From NCBI GenBank assembly GCA_902552755.1, contig CACDHV010000008.1:1-48955 (forward strand): DNA of 48,955 nt, read 5' to 3'. Made by a program: the position numbers and the translations under genes. Below the pieces are notes generated by a model, which saw only the letters and a list, made by a program, of their open reading frames with translations, was not told the origin of the DNA and ran no database searches. Position 1 is the stretch's first letter. Each line of letters starts with the position of its first letter. The DNA is from an uncultured Pelagibacteraceae bacterium. Lineage in GTDB: Bacteria > Pseudomonadota > Alphaproteobacteria > Pelagibacterales > Pelagibacteraceae. Below, one piece after another: positions 1 through 9,019 of this stretch.

Positions 1-1
1 A

Positions 2-721
2 CTAGCATACATTTTTGGGATTATTTTTGGGTGGCTATATTGTAAAAAAATTTTAATTAAAGATGATATAATTCAAAAATTGTTTGAAAATTATATTTCA
101 TATTTGATAATAGGAATTATCATTGGTGGAAGACTAGGATATGTAATCTTTTACAATTTTCCTTATTTTCTGAATAATCCGATTGAGATTTTTATGATAT
201 GGAATGGTGGCATGTCATTTCATGGGGGGTTAATCGGTATAATTATTTCTAGCTATTTTTATTCAAAAAAAAATAAGAAAGATATTTTTATTTTTTTAGA
301 TTTGGTATCTATCACAGCACCTATAGGAATTTTATTTGGTAGGGTTTCAAACTTCATAAATGGAGAATTAGTTGGAAAAGTTACAAATTCTACTTGGGGA
401 GTTTTTTTTCCAAACTACGATGATAAGTTGAGACACCCTACACAATTATATGAAGCGTTTTTGGAAGGAGTTATTTTATTTATTTTAATGAATTTAATTT
501 TTTTTAAAAAAAATTATAAAATCGGAACCTGCTCTATAATGTTCTTAGTACTTTATGGATGTTTTAGAATTATCTCTGAAATTTTTAGAGAACCAGATGT
601 ACAAATTGGATATTTATTTGGACATGTTAGTATGGGAATACTTTTAAGCTTAATTATGATTTTATTTGGGTTTATAATTTATTTTAGAAGAAATAATGAA
701 ACTAAATCTCAAAAAATTTAA
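2..721 (+). CDS. lgt: Prolipoprotein diacylglyceryl transferase, 5' truncated
   Basis: Integral membrane enzyme that moves diacylglyceryl from phosphatidylglycerol to the lipobox cysteine of prolipoproteins. The reading frame is already open at base 2, so the true start lies upstream of the window; the TTG at 80 is only an internal codon. Visible family marks are a GGRLGYVIFYN stretch, NGGMSFHGGLIG, the Lgt signature GRVSNFINGELVG, and HPTQLYEA, spread between several hydrophobic helices. The gene overlaps the start of the following methyltransferase by 26 bp, so the two are probably co-transcribed. Lgt next to a MidA-type methyltransferase and a PgeF protein is a common alphaproteobacterial arrangement. 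Identity is secure; only the N-terminus is missing. Confidence 0.95.
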   Translation, partial: LAYIFGIIFGWLYCKKILIKDDIIQKLFENYISYLIIGIIIGGRLGYVIFYNFPYFLNNPIEIFMIWNGGMSFHGGLIGIIISSYFYSKKNKKDIFIFLDLVSITAPIGILFGRVSNFINGELVGKVTNSTWGVFFPNYDDKLRHPTQLYEAFLEGVILFILMNLIFFKKNYKIGTCSIMFLVLYGCFRIISEIFREPDVQIGYLFGHVSMGILLSLIMILFGFIIYFRRNNETKSQKI

Positions 722-1775
722 AATTACTTCAAAAAAACCTTTGCCTGTCGATGATTTTATTGAAAAAATTCTATATAAACCTAAGGTAGGTTACTACTCT
801 AGCAAAGATCCATTTGGTAAAAGTGGAGATTTTATAACCTCCCCTACGATATCAAACCTATTCTCAGAGATCGTAGGTATATGGTTGGTTTCTGCCTGGG
901 AAAAAATGGGCAAACCTAATATATTTAATTTTGTAGAGCTTGGACCAGGAGATGGAAGCTTAACTAAAGTTATAATTAAAACTCTAAAAAAATTTCCTGA
1001 ATTAAATAAAGTTATAAAAATTTACTTATATGAGAAAAGTATATTTTTAAAAAGATTACAAAAGCAAAATATAAATAATAAACATGTTAAATGGATTAAA
1101 AATTTTCACTCAATTAAAAAAGGACCAGTTATATTTTTTGGTAACGAATTTTTTGATGCGATCCCAATTAAACAGTTTTCTAATATAAATAATGAATTAT
1201 TTGAAAAATGTTACTCTGTAAAAAACAAAATTGATATTATTGAAAAGTTCATAAGAGGCAGCAAAAAAGACAAAGCGCAAATAAATACATTTGAAACATT
1301 AAAAAAACTCAAATTTATTGAATTTCCTAAAAAGGGATTTGTGGAGTTAAATCCAATAATGAAGAAAATCAATAAACTTTCTGGTGGTATTTTACTTATA
1401 GATTATGGATATTTAAATGAAAATAACTTAAATACCATTCAGGCAGTGATGGATAATAAAAAAATTTCGATTGAAAAAATGTTAAAAAATCTTGGTAAAG
1501 CAGATATAACTTCATTGGTAAATTTTAATTTATTAAATGAGTATTTCTTTAAAAATAATCTTAAAGTTAAAAAAATAGTTACTCAAAAGTTTTTTTTAGA
1601 AAGAATGGGCATAATTGAAAGAGCACAGATTCTAGAAAAAAAAAAGACTAATGCAGAAAAAACATATATGAGACAAACTTTATCTAGGCTACTTGATGAA
1701 AGACAAATGGGAAGCCTTTTTAAGGTAATTTTTGGATACAAAAATAAAAATAATGATTTTTTTGGTTTTGAATAA
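696..1775 (+). CDS. SAM-dependent methyltransferase, MidA/NDUFAF7 family (DUF185)
   Basis: Class I methyltransferase of the family whose mitochondrial member NDUFAF7 methylates an arginine of a complex I subunit; the bacterial substrate is not settled. The 359-residue length is usual. An early segment has the family pattern around YYSSKDPFGKSGDFITSPTIS, followed by the SAM-binding motif FVELGPGDGSLTK and later NEFFDAIPIKQF and ILLIDYGY. It overlaps lgt by 26 bp and shares one base with the next start (ATAATG junction at 1775), which suggests translational coupling. Function as a respiratory complex I methyltransferase is an inference from the eukaryotic homologue. Confidence 0.88.
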   Translation: MKLNLKKFKITSKKPLPVDDFIEKILYKPKVGYYSSKDPFGKSGDFITSPTISNLFSEIVGIWLVSAWEKMGKPNIFNFVELGPGDGSLTKVIIKTLKKFPELNKVIKIYLYEKSIFLKRLQKQNINNKHVKWIKNFHSIKKGPVIFFGNEFFDAIPIKQFSNINNELFEKCYSVKNKIDIIEKFIRGSKKDKAQINTFETLKKLKFIEFPKKGFVELNPIMKKINKLSGGILLIDYGYLNENNLNTIQAVMDNKKISIEKMLKNLGKADITSLVNFNLLNEYFFKNNLKVKKIVTQKFFLERMGIIERAQILEKKKTNAEKTYMRQTLSRLLDERQMGSLFKVIFGYKNKNNDFFGFE

Positions 1776-2527
1776 TGTTTAAATCAAAAAAACTCTCTAG
1801 ATTAAAAAATATAAGACATGGTTTTTTTAATCGACTTGGAGGTGTCTCTAAAGGTATTTATAGAGGTTTAAACTGTGGTCTAGGATCTGATGATAAAATT
1901 AAAGATGTAAGAAAAAATATAGAAAAAGTTTGCCAAAATATTGGCTGTAAAAAAAATAATCTTATATTATTAGATCAAATTCATAGTAATAAAGTCCATA
2001 AAATATTGGAAATTCCAAAAAAAAAATTAAAAGGTGATTCATTAATAACAAATAAAAAAGGTATTGCTTTAGGAATTTTAACTGCTGATTGTGCTCCTGT
2101 TCTAATATATGACCCAGTTAATAATTTAGTTGGTGCGCTGCATGCGGGATGGAAAGGAGCATACAAAAAAATAGTATCTACTACATTAAGAAAGTTTAAG
2201 TTAAGTGGTAGTAAATATAAGGATTTAATAGTTATTATTGGACCCTGTATAGGAAAAGAAAACTATGAGGTGAGAAATGATTTCTTTGATAAATTTATAA
2301 ATCAAAAAAAATCTAATAAAAAATTTTTTAAAACTAAAAGAAAAAAAATATATTTCAGTTTAAAGGATTATATAAAAGAGCAACTTATGAAATTTGGTGT
2401 TAAAAACATTGAAATTATCAAAAAAGATACATATTTATCAAGTAACAACTTTTTTAGTGCCAGGAGATCAATTAAAAATAAATTAAATGATTATGGTAGA
2501 AATATTTCTGTAATTATGATTAAATAA
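1775..2527 (+). CDS. pgeF: PgeF/YfiH multicopper-oxidase-like laccase-domain protein
   Basis: Member of the DUF152/YfiH family. Earlier called polyphenol oxidase, it is now linked to purine nucleoside phosphorolysis/deamination and to peptidoglycan editing in E. coli. The 250-residue length is normal. Metal-site motifs are visible: [28 protein letters not shown] and [12 protein letters not shown], carrying the conserved His and Cys residues. It follows the MidA-like gene with a one-base overlap and precedes prs by 13 bp. The exact biological substrate in this organism cannot be read from sequence. Confidence 0.9.
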   Translation: MFKSKKLSRLKNIRHGFFNRLGGVSKGIYRGLNCGLGSDDKIKDVRKNIEKVCQNIGCKKNNLILLDQIHSNKVHKILEIPKKKLKGDSLITNKKGIALGILTADCAPVLIYDPVNNLVGALHAGWKGAYKKIVSTTLRKFKLSGSKYKDLIVIIGPCIGKENYEVRNDFFDKFINQKKSNKKFFKTKRKKIYFSLKDYIKEQLMKFGVKNIEIIKKDTYLSSNNFFSARRSIKNKLNDYGRNISVIMIK

Positions 2528-2540
2528 GATATTCACAAAA

Positions 2541-3473
2541 ATGAAGATTCTCACTGGAAATAGCAATAAAAAGCTAAGCAATAAAATTTCAAAAAATCTT
2601 AAAAACAAATTAGTTAATACCAGTATTAGAAAATTTGCAGACGGTGAGATATATATTGAAATTAATGAAAATATAAGAGGTAACAGTATTTTTATAATTC
2701 AATCAGTATCCTCCCCAGCAAATGATAATTTAATGGAATTGCTTCTTTGTATAGACGCACTTAAAAGATCCTCAGCAAAAAATATCACAGCAGTAATACC
2801 TTATTTTGGCTATGCCAGACAAGATCGCAAAGTTGTACCTAGAACCTCTATTTCTGCAAAATTAGTTTCTAACTTAATTACAAATGCAGGGGCTGACAGA
2901 GTAGTAACAGTAGATTTACATGCTGGTCAAATTCAAGGTTTTTTTGATATCCCAGTTGATAACCTTTTTGCTACTCCAATTTTTGCAAAGCATATTAAAA
3001 AAAAAATTAAAAGCAAAAATATTGTATGTGTTGCACCTGATGTTGGGGGAGTTGAAAGAGCAAGGGCTTTAGGAAAAAAATTAGATGTTGGTTTGGCAAT
3101 AGTTGACAAAAGAAGACCTAGTCCTGGAAAGTCACAAGTTATGAATGTCATTGGAAATGTTAAAAATAAAATTTGTATTTTAACTGATGACATAATTGAT
3201 TCTGGAGGAACAATTGTTAATGCGGCTGATGCTTTAATAAATAGAGGTGCAAAAGAAGTTCATGTATATGCAACACATGGTGTTTTTAGCGGTGATGCAG
3301 TTAAAAAGATAAAGAATTCAAAAATTAAAAATTTAGTTATTACAGATAGTATAGACAGTACAGACAAATTAAAAAAAGTGAGAAATATTGAAGTATTATC
3401 AATATCGATATTGCTGGCTGAGGCTATTAAAAGGATTTCTAATTCAACATCTGTCTCAGATCTATTTAAATAA
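2541..3473 (+). CDS. prs: Ribose-phosphate pyrophosphokinase (PRPP synthetase)
   Basis: Makes PRPP from ribose 5-phosphate and ATP for purine, pyrimidine, histidine, tryptophan and NAD synthesis; cytosolic hexamer. The 310-residue length fits class I enzymes. The motif [20 protein letters not shown] (metal/ATP region), the flexible-loop segment [13 protein letters not shown], and the PRPP-binding loop [13 protein letters not shown] are all present. The ATG at 2541 follows PgeF by 13 bp and gives the expected N-terminus ([13 protein letters not shown]). Downstream rplY, pth and ychF form a conserved alphaproteobacterial order with it. Confidence 0.97.
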   Translation: MKILTGNSNKKLSNKISKNLKNKLVNTSIRKFADGEIYIEINENIRGNSIFIIQSVSSPANDNLMELLLCIDALKRSSAKNITAVIPYFGYARQDRKVVPRTSISAKLVSNLITNAGADRVVTVDLHAGQIQGFFDIPVDNLFATPIFAKHIKKKIKSKNIVCVAPDVGGVERARALGKKLDVGLAIVDKRRPSPGKSQVMNVIGNVKNKICILTDDIIDSGGTIVNAADALINRGAKEVHVYATHGVFSGDAVKKIKNSKIKNLVITDSIDSTDKLKKVRNIEVLSISILLAEAIKRISNSTSVSDLFK

Positions 3474-3496
3474 AACTTGTAAAATTAGCAAACTTC

Positions 3497-3515
3497 GGTT
3501 AAAAACCAGCTTTTT
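3497..3515 (+). promoter_or_regulatory. Weak hairpin plus T-run directly before the rplY start
   Basis: GGTT-AAA-AACC (4-bp stem) is followed by AGC and five Ts ending one base before the ATG of rplY. It could be a weak terminator for prs, a leader element for L25, or chance in AT-rich DNA. The stem is short and I cannot choose between these. Confidence 0.2.
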
Positions 3516-4232
3516 ATGAGCACAATACAAGCTACAATTAGAGAAACAAAAACCAAAGGTCAAGTGAACGACCTAAGAAGCAAAGGTAGTGTTCCAGGCA
3601 TAGTTTATGGCGGAGAACAGCCAAATGAAAAAATTTCAATTACAACCAAAGAGATAAAGAATTTAATAAATAAAAAAAATTTTCTATCTAATGTAATTTC
3701 TATTAATTTAGATGGGAAAGAACAAAAAGTTTTAACAAGAAATATAGCTTTTGACACTGTCACTGATGAGCCTATTCATTTCGACTTAATGAGAATTGTT
3801 AAAGGTGGAAAAATTATATTAGAAATACCTGTGAAATTTGTAAACAATGAACTATCACCAGGGCTTAAAAGAGGAGGGGTATTGAATATTGTAAGACGTA
3901 AGGTAGAATTAAGATGTCCCGCAGAAAATATTCCAAATGAGCTTGTTGTAGATTTAGAAGGTTTAGATATTGGTACAAGTATAAAAATTTCTTCAATTAA
4001 TTTACCTGAAAATGTTATCCCTACAATTCAAGGTAGAGACTTTGTGATTGCAACGGTTGCTGCACCTACGGTGGTTAAAGAACCAGAGAAACCAGCGGAG
4101 GCAGCCGAAGGTGAAGCTGCAGAGGGAGCAGAAGCGGCTGCAGAAGGTGGTGATAAAAGTTCAACTGATGGTGATAAGACTGAGGGTGATAAAAATAATG
4201 AAGAAGATAAATCTTCAACCGATAAAAAATAA
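3516..4232 (+). CDS. rplY: 50S ribosomal protein L25 (TL5/CTC form)
   Basis: Binds 5S rRNA in the large subunit. The first ~90 residues are the L25 beta-barrel (family pattern NDLRSKGSVPGIVYGG) and ~95-185 the TL5/CTC C-terminal domain (PVKFVNNELSPGLKRGGVLN). The last ~50 residues form an Ala/Glu then Asp/Ser/Lys low-complexity acidic tail, richer in GC than its surroundings. Such tails are common on alphaproteobacterial L25 and are probably disordered. The gene starts directly after a small hairpin plus T5 (3497-3515). Pth and YchF follow, both translation-linked, which fits an operon. Confidence 0.95.
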   Translation: MSTIQATIRETKTKGQVNDLRSKGSVPGIVYGGEQPNEKISITTKEIKNLINKKNFLSNVISINLDGKEQKVLTRNIAFDTVTDEPIHFDLMRIVKGGKIILEIPVKFVNNELSPGLKRGGVLNIVRRKVELRCPAENIPNELVVDLEGLDIGTSIKISSINLPENVIPTIQGRDFVIATVAAPTVVKEPEKPAEAAEGEAAEGAEAAAEGGDKSSTDGDKTEGDKNNEEDKSSTDKK

Positions 4233-4268
4233 TAAATAGTGAAATCTTTTTTCCAGATTTAATTTGAT

Positions 4269-4829
4269 ATGTTGTTGCTTGTTGGTTTAGGAAATCCGAC
4301 TCCTAATAGTCAAAATAATAGACATAACATCGGTTTTAAGATTGTGGATGCAATTAATCAAAAATTTGGATTATCTAAGCAAAAACCAAAATTTAAGGGA
4401 TTATTAACTACTGGAAATATTGGTGATAAGAAAATATATGCGATCAAGCCTCTCACATTTATGAATAATTCAGGAATTTGTATTAGAGAACTACTTGAAT
4501 ACTTTAAAATAGATGCAGAAGATGTGATTGTATTCCATGATGACCTGGATATTGAATTTGGAAAAATTAAAGCAAAGTTTGGAGGGTCAAGTGCAGGTCA
4601 CAACGGTATTGCGTCAATTGATAAGTTTATAGGCAAAGAATATTCAAGAGTCCGTATTGGGATAGGAAAGCCAGAAAATAAAATATCTGTTTCTGATTAT
4701 GTGCTAAACGACTTTAATGAAGATGAACAAGTTCATTTGGATTCGATAACAAGTAATATAATTAAGTCTTTAACTATCTTGATTGATAAAAAATTAGACT
4801 TATTTTCTAGTACCGTTAACAACAATTAA
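4269..4829 (+). CDS. pth: Peptidyl-tRNA hydrolase
   Basis: Cleaves the ester bond of peptidyl-tRNAs that drop off ribosomes, recycling tRNA. The 186-residue length is typical. Visible motifs: GLGNPTPNSQNNRHNIGF with the catalytic His of the NRHNIG segment; KPLTFMNNSG; and the DDLDIEFGKIKAKFGGSSAGHNGIASI segment around the catalytic Asp and the GHNG loop. It lies 36 bp after rplY, in a gap holding a 6-bp inverted repeat (AAATCT/AGATTT, 4242-4260), and abuts ychF with no spacing (stop at 4829, ATG at 4830). Confidence 0.97.
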   Translation: MLLLVGLGNPTPNSQNNRHNIGFKIVDAINQKFGLSKQKPKFKGLLTTGNIGDKKIYAIKPLTFMNNSGICIRELLEYFKIDAEDVIVFHDDLDIEFGKIKAKFGGSSAGHNGIASIDKFIGKEYSRVRIGIGKPENKISVSDYVLNDFNEDEQVHLDSITSNIIKSLTILIDKKLDLFSSTVNNN

Positions 4830-5906
4830 ATGGGTTTTAAATGTGGAATCGTTGGATTACCAAATGTTGGTAAGTCTACTTTATTTAATGCTTTAACAAA
4901 CTCTGATAAAGCACAAGCAGAAAATTTTCCCTTTTGTACAATTGATCCAAATATTGGAATTGTAGCAGTTCCAGATAAAAGACTTGATCAGTTGGCTGTA
5001 ATTTCAGATTCAAAAAAGAAAATTAATACAACAATTTCATTTGTCGATATTGCAGGTCTTGTTAAAGGAGCCTCTAAAGGTGAAGGATTAGGTAATAAAT
5101 TTTTATCTCACATCAGAGAAGTTGATGCAATTATTCATATGATTAGATGTTTCGACTCAGATGATATTCAAAACGTTAACCCCACAGTTGATCCTGTCAG
5201 AGATTTAGAGATTATAGAAACTGAAATGAAACTAGCTGATTTGGAGTCAATTCAAAAAAGACTTGATAAAAAAAATAAAAAAAATGTTGATAATGAAGAG
5301 CTTAAATTGTTAGAGGCAGCTCAGAAAATGATCGATGAGGACGGTGATTTAACATTGATCACAAAAGAATTCGATCAAAAACTTTTAAAAAATAGTGGAC
5401 TTCTTAGTACTAAACCAAAACTATATGTGTGCAATGTGGATGAGAAAAGTATTAAGTTAGGTAACAAATATACTGAAGACTTTATAAAAAAATTTGATGA
5501 AAAAAATACATTGGTAATTTCTGCAGATATAGAAAATCAAATAAACCAATTAGATAATGAAAATGAAAAAAAAAATTATATGAAAATGATTAATATGTCG
5601 GAGACAGGACTTAATTCATTAATAAGAAAAGGATATGAACTTTTATCCTTAAAAACTTTTTTTACATCAGGACCTGAAGAGTCAAGAGCATGGACTATTA
5701 CAAAGGAATCCACGGCACCAAATGCTGCAGGGGAAATCCATTCTGACTTTGAAAAAGGATTTATAAGAGCTGAAACAATTTCTTATGAAGATTTTTTAAA
5801 TAATCAGGGATGGTTAAAATCTAAAGAGGCTGGAAAAATGAGACTAGAAGGTAAAGATTATATCGTTAAGGATGGAGATATTTTAAACTTTCGTTTCAAT
5901 ACGTGA
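4830..5906 (+). CDS. ychF: Redox-regulated ribosome-associated ATPase YchF
   Basis: Obg-family P-loop protein (OLA1 homologue) that prefers ATP and associates with ribosomes. The 358 residues are standard. G1 is GLPNVGKSTLFNALT, the switch/G3 segment is FVDIAGLVKGASKGEGLGNKF, and the C-terminal TGS domain carries FFTSGPEESRAWTI and ends in [11 protein letters not shown]. It starts immediately after the pth stop codon. Its last 24 bp overlap, tail to tail, with petC on the other strand, so no separate terminator can sit between the two transcription units. Confidence 0.97.
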   Translation: MGFKCGIVGLPNVGKSTLFNALTNSDKAQAENFPFCTIDPNIGIVAVPDKRLDQLAVISDSKKKINTTISFVDIAGLVKGASKGEGLGNKFLSHIREVDAIIHMIRCFDSDDIQNVNPTVDPVRDLEIIETEMKLADLESIQKRLDKKNKKNVDNEELKLLEAAQKMIDEDGDLTLITKEFDQKLLKNSGLLSTKPKLYVCNVDEKSIKLGNKYTEDFIKKFDEKNTLVISADIENQINQLDNENEKKNYMKMINMSETGLNSLIRKGYELLSLKTFFTSGPEESRAWTITKESTAPNAAGEIHSDFEKGFIRAETISYEDFLNNQGWLKSKEAGKMRLEGKDYIVKDGDILNFRFNT

Positions 5907-6668
5907 CCAGATTTTTTTCATACTGAAATAAACTAAAATTGTTAACACTGATAAATATATAATCACCCTAAAACCTAGTTTATGTCTTGCCTCTAAATGT
6001 GGTTCAGCTGTCCACTGTAAAAAAGTTGTTACATCTTTGGCCATTTGGTCTACTGTTGCTTTTGTCCCATCTGAATACTCTACAATGTCATCATCCAGAG
6101 GAGATGCCATTTTAATTTTATTTCCATACATATATTTATTGTAATACACACCATCATCAAGCTCCATACCTGCTGGCGGTTCATCGTAGCCCATTAAAAC
6201 AGAATAAATATAGTTTGCTCCACCACCTCTTGCTTTTACAAGCACTGACATATCTGGAGGATAAGCTCCTCCATTAGCAGCAATTGCCTCCTGAACATTT
6301 GCATAAGGCATTACAAATTTATCGGACAACTTAGCTGGTCTTTCAAACATTTCTCCATCACTATTTGGTCCGTCTGTTACTTCGAAATTTGAGGCAATCG
6401 CTTTAGCCTCAAGTTCTGTAAACTCTGGTCCACCTTTTTCTGCAAGATTTCTATAACTTAAATGTTTAAGTGAGTGGCATGAGGCACAAACTTCTGTATA
6501 AACTTGATATCCTCGTTGGAGGGAAGCTCTATCGAATTTGCCAAAGAAACTCTTAAAAGACCAATCAACTTTTAATAATTCTTGCTGTTCGCCAGCTGCG
6601 TTTGCTCTCGATAAAATTAATGATGAAATTATAACAAATAAGAAAGTTAATTTTAAAAAGATTTTCAC
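5883..6668 (-). CDS. petC: Cytochrome c1 of the bc1 complex
   Basis: Membrane-anchored c-type cytochrome that passes electrons from the Rieske protein to cytochrome c. Residues ~1-24 are a signal peptide ending ...SRANA. The heme motif CASCH is at about residues 61-65, and the axial Met region [15 protein letters not shown] is typical of c1. A C-terminal anchor helix (about 233-252) precedes the basic end. Length 261. Its start overlaps the end of petB by 4 bp (ATGA-type coupling), and its 3' end overlaps ychF by 24 bp. Confidence 0.96.
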   Translation of the reverse strand: MKIFLKLTFLFVIISSLILSRANAAGEQQELLKVDWSFKSFFGKFDRASLQRGYQVYTEVCASCHSLKHLSYRNLAEKGGPEFTELEAKAIASNFEVTDGPNSDGEMFERPAKLSDKFVMPYANVQEAIAANGGAYPPDMSVLVKARGGGANYIYSVLMGYDEPPAGMELDDGVYYNKYMYGNKIKMASPLDDDIVEYSDGTKATVDQMAKDVTTFLQWTAEPHLEARHKLGFRVIIYLSVLTILVYFSMKKIWSRIETKV

Positions 6669-7933
6669 AGTTTATCTTTAAAATCTGAATTATTTCTAGC
6701 CATCGCCATATCAGTAGATCCACCCAATACAGGCTCGGTTATACTTAGAGGTAATGGAGTTGTTTTTTCCTTCATTCCTAAGAAAGGTAAAATTATTAAA
6801 AAGTGTGCAAAGTAATAGGCTGTTGCGACTCTTGCGATTAATAAATACAAGCCTTCTGCTGGCATTGCACCAACATAACCAAGTATTAATACATCAGCAA
6901 CTAAAAACCAGTAGAACTGTTTGTATATGGGTCTGAAAACAGTTGATCTAACTTTAGAAGTATCTAACCAAGGTAAAATCACTAATACAAATATTGCAGC
7001 GAACATCGCAATTACTCCAAGCAGTTTATCGGGGACTGATCTCAAAATTGCATAAAATGGTAACAAGTACCATTCAGGAACAATATGAGCTGGTGTGACT
7101 AGTGGGTTTGCTTCAATATAGTTGTCCGCATGACCTAGAATATTAGGTGAAAAAAATACAAAGAATGCAAATATTAATAAGAATATTAAAAGTGCAAATG
7201 CATCTTTAATCACAATATACGGATGAAAAGGAACAGTATCCTTAGAGGGTTTTTTTATATCTATTCCAATAGGGTTATTGTTTCCTGGAACATGTAGCGC
7301 CCAAATGTGAAGCACAACTAGTCCTAAAATTAAAAAAGGAAACAAATAGTGCAAACTAAAAAATCTAGTTAAAGTTGGATTATCAACTGAATAACCTCCC
7401 CAAAGCCAATTCGTAATACTCTCCCCTACTAAAGGAATGGCGCTAAATAAATTTGTAATTACTGTTGCACCCCAGAAACTCATTTGCCCCCAAGGAAGAA
7501 CATACCCCATAAATGCAGTTGCCATCATAAGGAAATAAATCAACATACCTATAATCCAAATAACTTCTCTTGGTGATTTATATGACCCGTAATACAAAGA
7601 TCTAAAGATATGAATATAAACGGCTAAGAAAAACATAGATGCACCATTTGCATGAACATATCTGATTAACCAACCATAATTAACATCTCTCATTATGTGT
7701 TCTACACTCTGGAACGCTAAATCAGCATGAGCCACATAATGCATACCCAAAACAATACCGGTAATTATTTGAGTGATTAAGCAAAAAGTAAGAATTCCAC
7801 CAAATGTCCACCAGTAATTTAAATTTTTGGGAGTAGGATAATCTGTTAAATGGTTTGCAAGTGTTAGCAATGGAAGTCTATCATTAAACCATTTTCCAAC
7901 TTTTGATTTAGGTGTGTATTCATGATCGCTCAT
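6665..7933 (-). CDS. petB: Cytochrome b of the bc1 complex
   Basis: Eight-helix diheme quinol-oxidising subunit. The first four-helix bundle shows the heme His pairs (GMHYVAH region and [21 protein letters not shown]; later [23 protein letters not shown]). The Qo-site PEWY motif appears as [16 protein letters not shown]. At 422 residues it is a full-length bacterial cytochrome b. It sits between petA (8-bp gap upstream) and petC (4-bp overlap), so the three genes form one petABC operon on the minus strand. Confidence 0.97.
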   Translation of the reverse strand: MSDHEYTPKSKVGKWFNDRLPLLTLANHLTDYPTPKNLNYWWTFGGILTFCLITQIITGIVLGMHYVAHADLAFQSVEHIMRDVNYGWLIRYVHANGASMFFLAVYIHIFRSLYYGSYKSPREVIWIIGMLIYFLMMATAFMGYVLPWGQMSFWGATVITNLFSAIPLVGESITNWLWGGYSVDNPTLTRFFSLHYLFPFLILGLVVLHIWALHVPGNNNPIGIDIKKPSKDTVPFHPYIVIKDAFALLIFLLIFAFFVFFSPNILGHADNYIEANPLVTPAHIVPEWYLLPFYAILRSVPDKLLGVIAMFAAIFVLVILPWLDTSKVRSTVFRPIYKQFYWFLVADVLILGYVGAMPAEGLYLLIARVATAYYFAHFLIILPFLGMKEKTTPLPLSITEPVLGGSTDMAMARNNSDFKDKL

Positions 7934-7941
7934 AAAATTTT

Positions 7942-8460
7942 CTATCCAATTTTAATAGTGTTGCTATTTACAAATTCGTATTTTGGCACTTCCATATTTG
8001 TGGGTGCCGGTCCTTTTCTAATTCTTCCAGATGTATCGTAGTGTGAACCGTGACATGGACAAAACCATGCCCCATAATCTCCTTTATCATTTAAAGGTAC
8101 ACATCCAAGGTGAGTGCATACTCCTAACATTACAAGCCATTCTGGATTTTTTGCTCTATCCTCATCTTTTTCAGGGTGTTTTAATTCACTTAAATCAACA
8201 GCTCTTGCACTATCAATTTCATCTTGAGTTCTTCTTTTTATAAAAACTGGTTTACCTCTCCACAAAACGGTTATTGATTGGCCAGGTTCTACTGCACTTA
8301 TATCAACTTCTGTACTCGCTAATGCCTTTACAGATGCGTCAGGGTTCATTTGATCAACTAACGGCCAAACAACCGCGCCCACTCCTACTGCACCTGCTGC
8401 CGTTGTTGCAGTGACTATAAAATCTCGTCTATTTGGCTTCTTTTTTTCTGAATCTGACAT
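7942..8460 (-). CDS. petA: Ubiquinol-cytochrome c reductase Rieske iron-sulfur subunit
   Basis: 2Fe-2S protein that takes the first electron from ubiquinol. A twin-arginine type N-terminus ([24 protein letters not shown]) supplies both Tat export and the membrane anchor. The cluster-binding boxes CTHLGC and CPCHGS are intact. Length 172, normal for alphaproteobacteria. First gene of petABC; its promoter must lie in the 64-bp gap to trmL, which holds an 18-bp perfect palindrome. Confidence 0.97.
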   Translation of the reverse strand: MSDSEKKKPNRRDFIVTATTAAGAVGVGAVVWPLVDQMNPDASVKALASTEVDISAVEPGQSITVLWRGKPVFIKRRTQDEIDSARAVDLSELKHPEKDEDRAKNPEWLVMLGVCTHLGCVPLNDKGDYGAWFCPCHGSHYDTSGRIRKGPAPTNMEVPKYEFVNSNTIKIG

Positions 8461-8485
8461 TTATTATTATTTTAATTTTTTCTTA

Positions 8486-8503
8486 ATATATGATTTCATA
8501 TAT
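8486..8503. promoter_or_regulatory. 18-bp perfect palindrome in the petA/trmL divergent gap
   Basis: ATATATGA-TT-TCATATAT, with two 8-bp arms and a 2-bp spacer, lies between the divergent petA and trmL starts. It may be a regulator operator or simply back-to-back -10-like elements. The AT-only composition makes chance a real alternative. Confidence 0.35.
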
Positions 8504-8524
8504 GAAGAAAAACGTTATTTTTCC

Positions 8525-9019
8525 ATGGTAACAATGACACACAAAAAAACTAAATCGATGCCTAAAATAGCACTTTACGAGCCTGATATACCACAAAATA
8601 CGGCTGCGATAGCTCGAACTTGTTCTTGCCTTGGGGCTGTTCTTGAAATTATAGAGCCTTGTGGATTTTTACTGAATGACAAGCGTTTTAAAAGAGTTGT
8701 GATGGACTACCTGGATGAAAAATTGATAAGGATTTACAAAAGTTCAGATGAATTTTTTGAAGCAAAAAAAAATGATAGAGTAGTTTTGATGACTACTAAG
8801 GCAAGTAAAATTTATACTGAATTTAAATTTAAATACAATGACACATTATTATTTGGAAGAGAAAGTTCAGGTGTCCCAGATGAAGTTCATAAAAGACTAG
8901 AGAATAGGATAAAAATACCAATGATTGAAAAAAAAAGATCCTTGAACCTCGCATCTTCAGTTGCAATAGTACTGTCAGAAAATATAAGACAATCAAATAT
9001 TTATGGATCAAACAATTAA
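8525..9019 (+). CDS. trmL: tRNA (cytidine/uridine(34)-2'-O)-methyltransferase TrmL (SPOUT)
   Basis: SPOUT-fold enzyme that 2'-O-methylates the wobble base of certain leucine tRNAs. The domain begins at MPKIALYEPDIPQNTAAIARTC, followed by the SPOUT knot segments LLFGRESSGVPDEV and IPMIEKKRSLNLASSVAIVLSE. The frame is open back to 8411, but that part is antisense to petA and is not TrmL-like. ATG 8525 gives 164 aa; ATG 8558 gives 153 aa, closer to the family's ~155, and may be the real start. No clear ribosome site decides. It overlaps hemF by 17 bp. Confidence 0.9.
   Translation: MVTMTHKKTKSMPKIALYEPDIPQNTAAIARTCSCLGAVLEIIEPCGFLLNDKRFKRVVMDYLDEKLIRIYKSSDEFFEAKKNDRVVLMTTKASKIYTEFKFKYNDTLLFGRESSGVPDEVHKRLENRIKIPMIEKKRSLNLASSVAIVLSENIRQSNIYGSNN

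Noticed and set aside
4048..4239. 63-aa frame inside rplY
   Set aside because: Same-strand shadow of the low-complexity rplY tail in another frame.
8411..8524. Longer N-terminus for TrmL starting at 8411
   Set aside because: That part is antisense to the petA Tat signal, is not TrmL-like and would make the protein too long.
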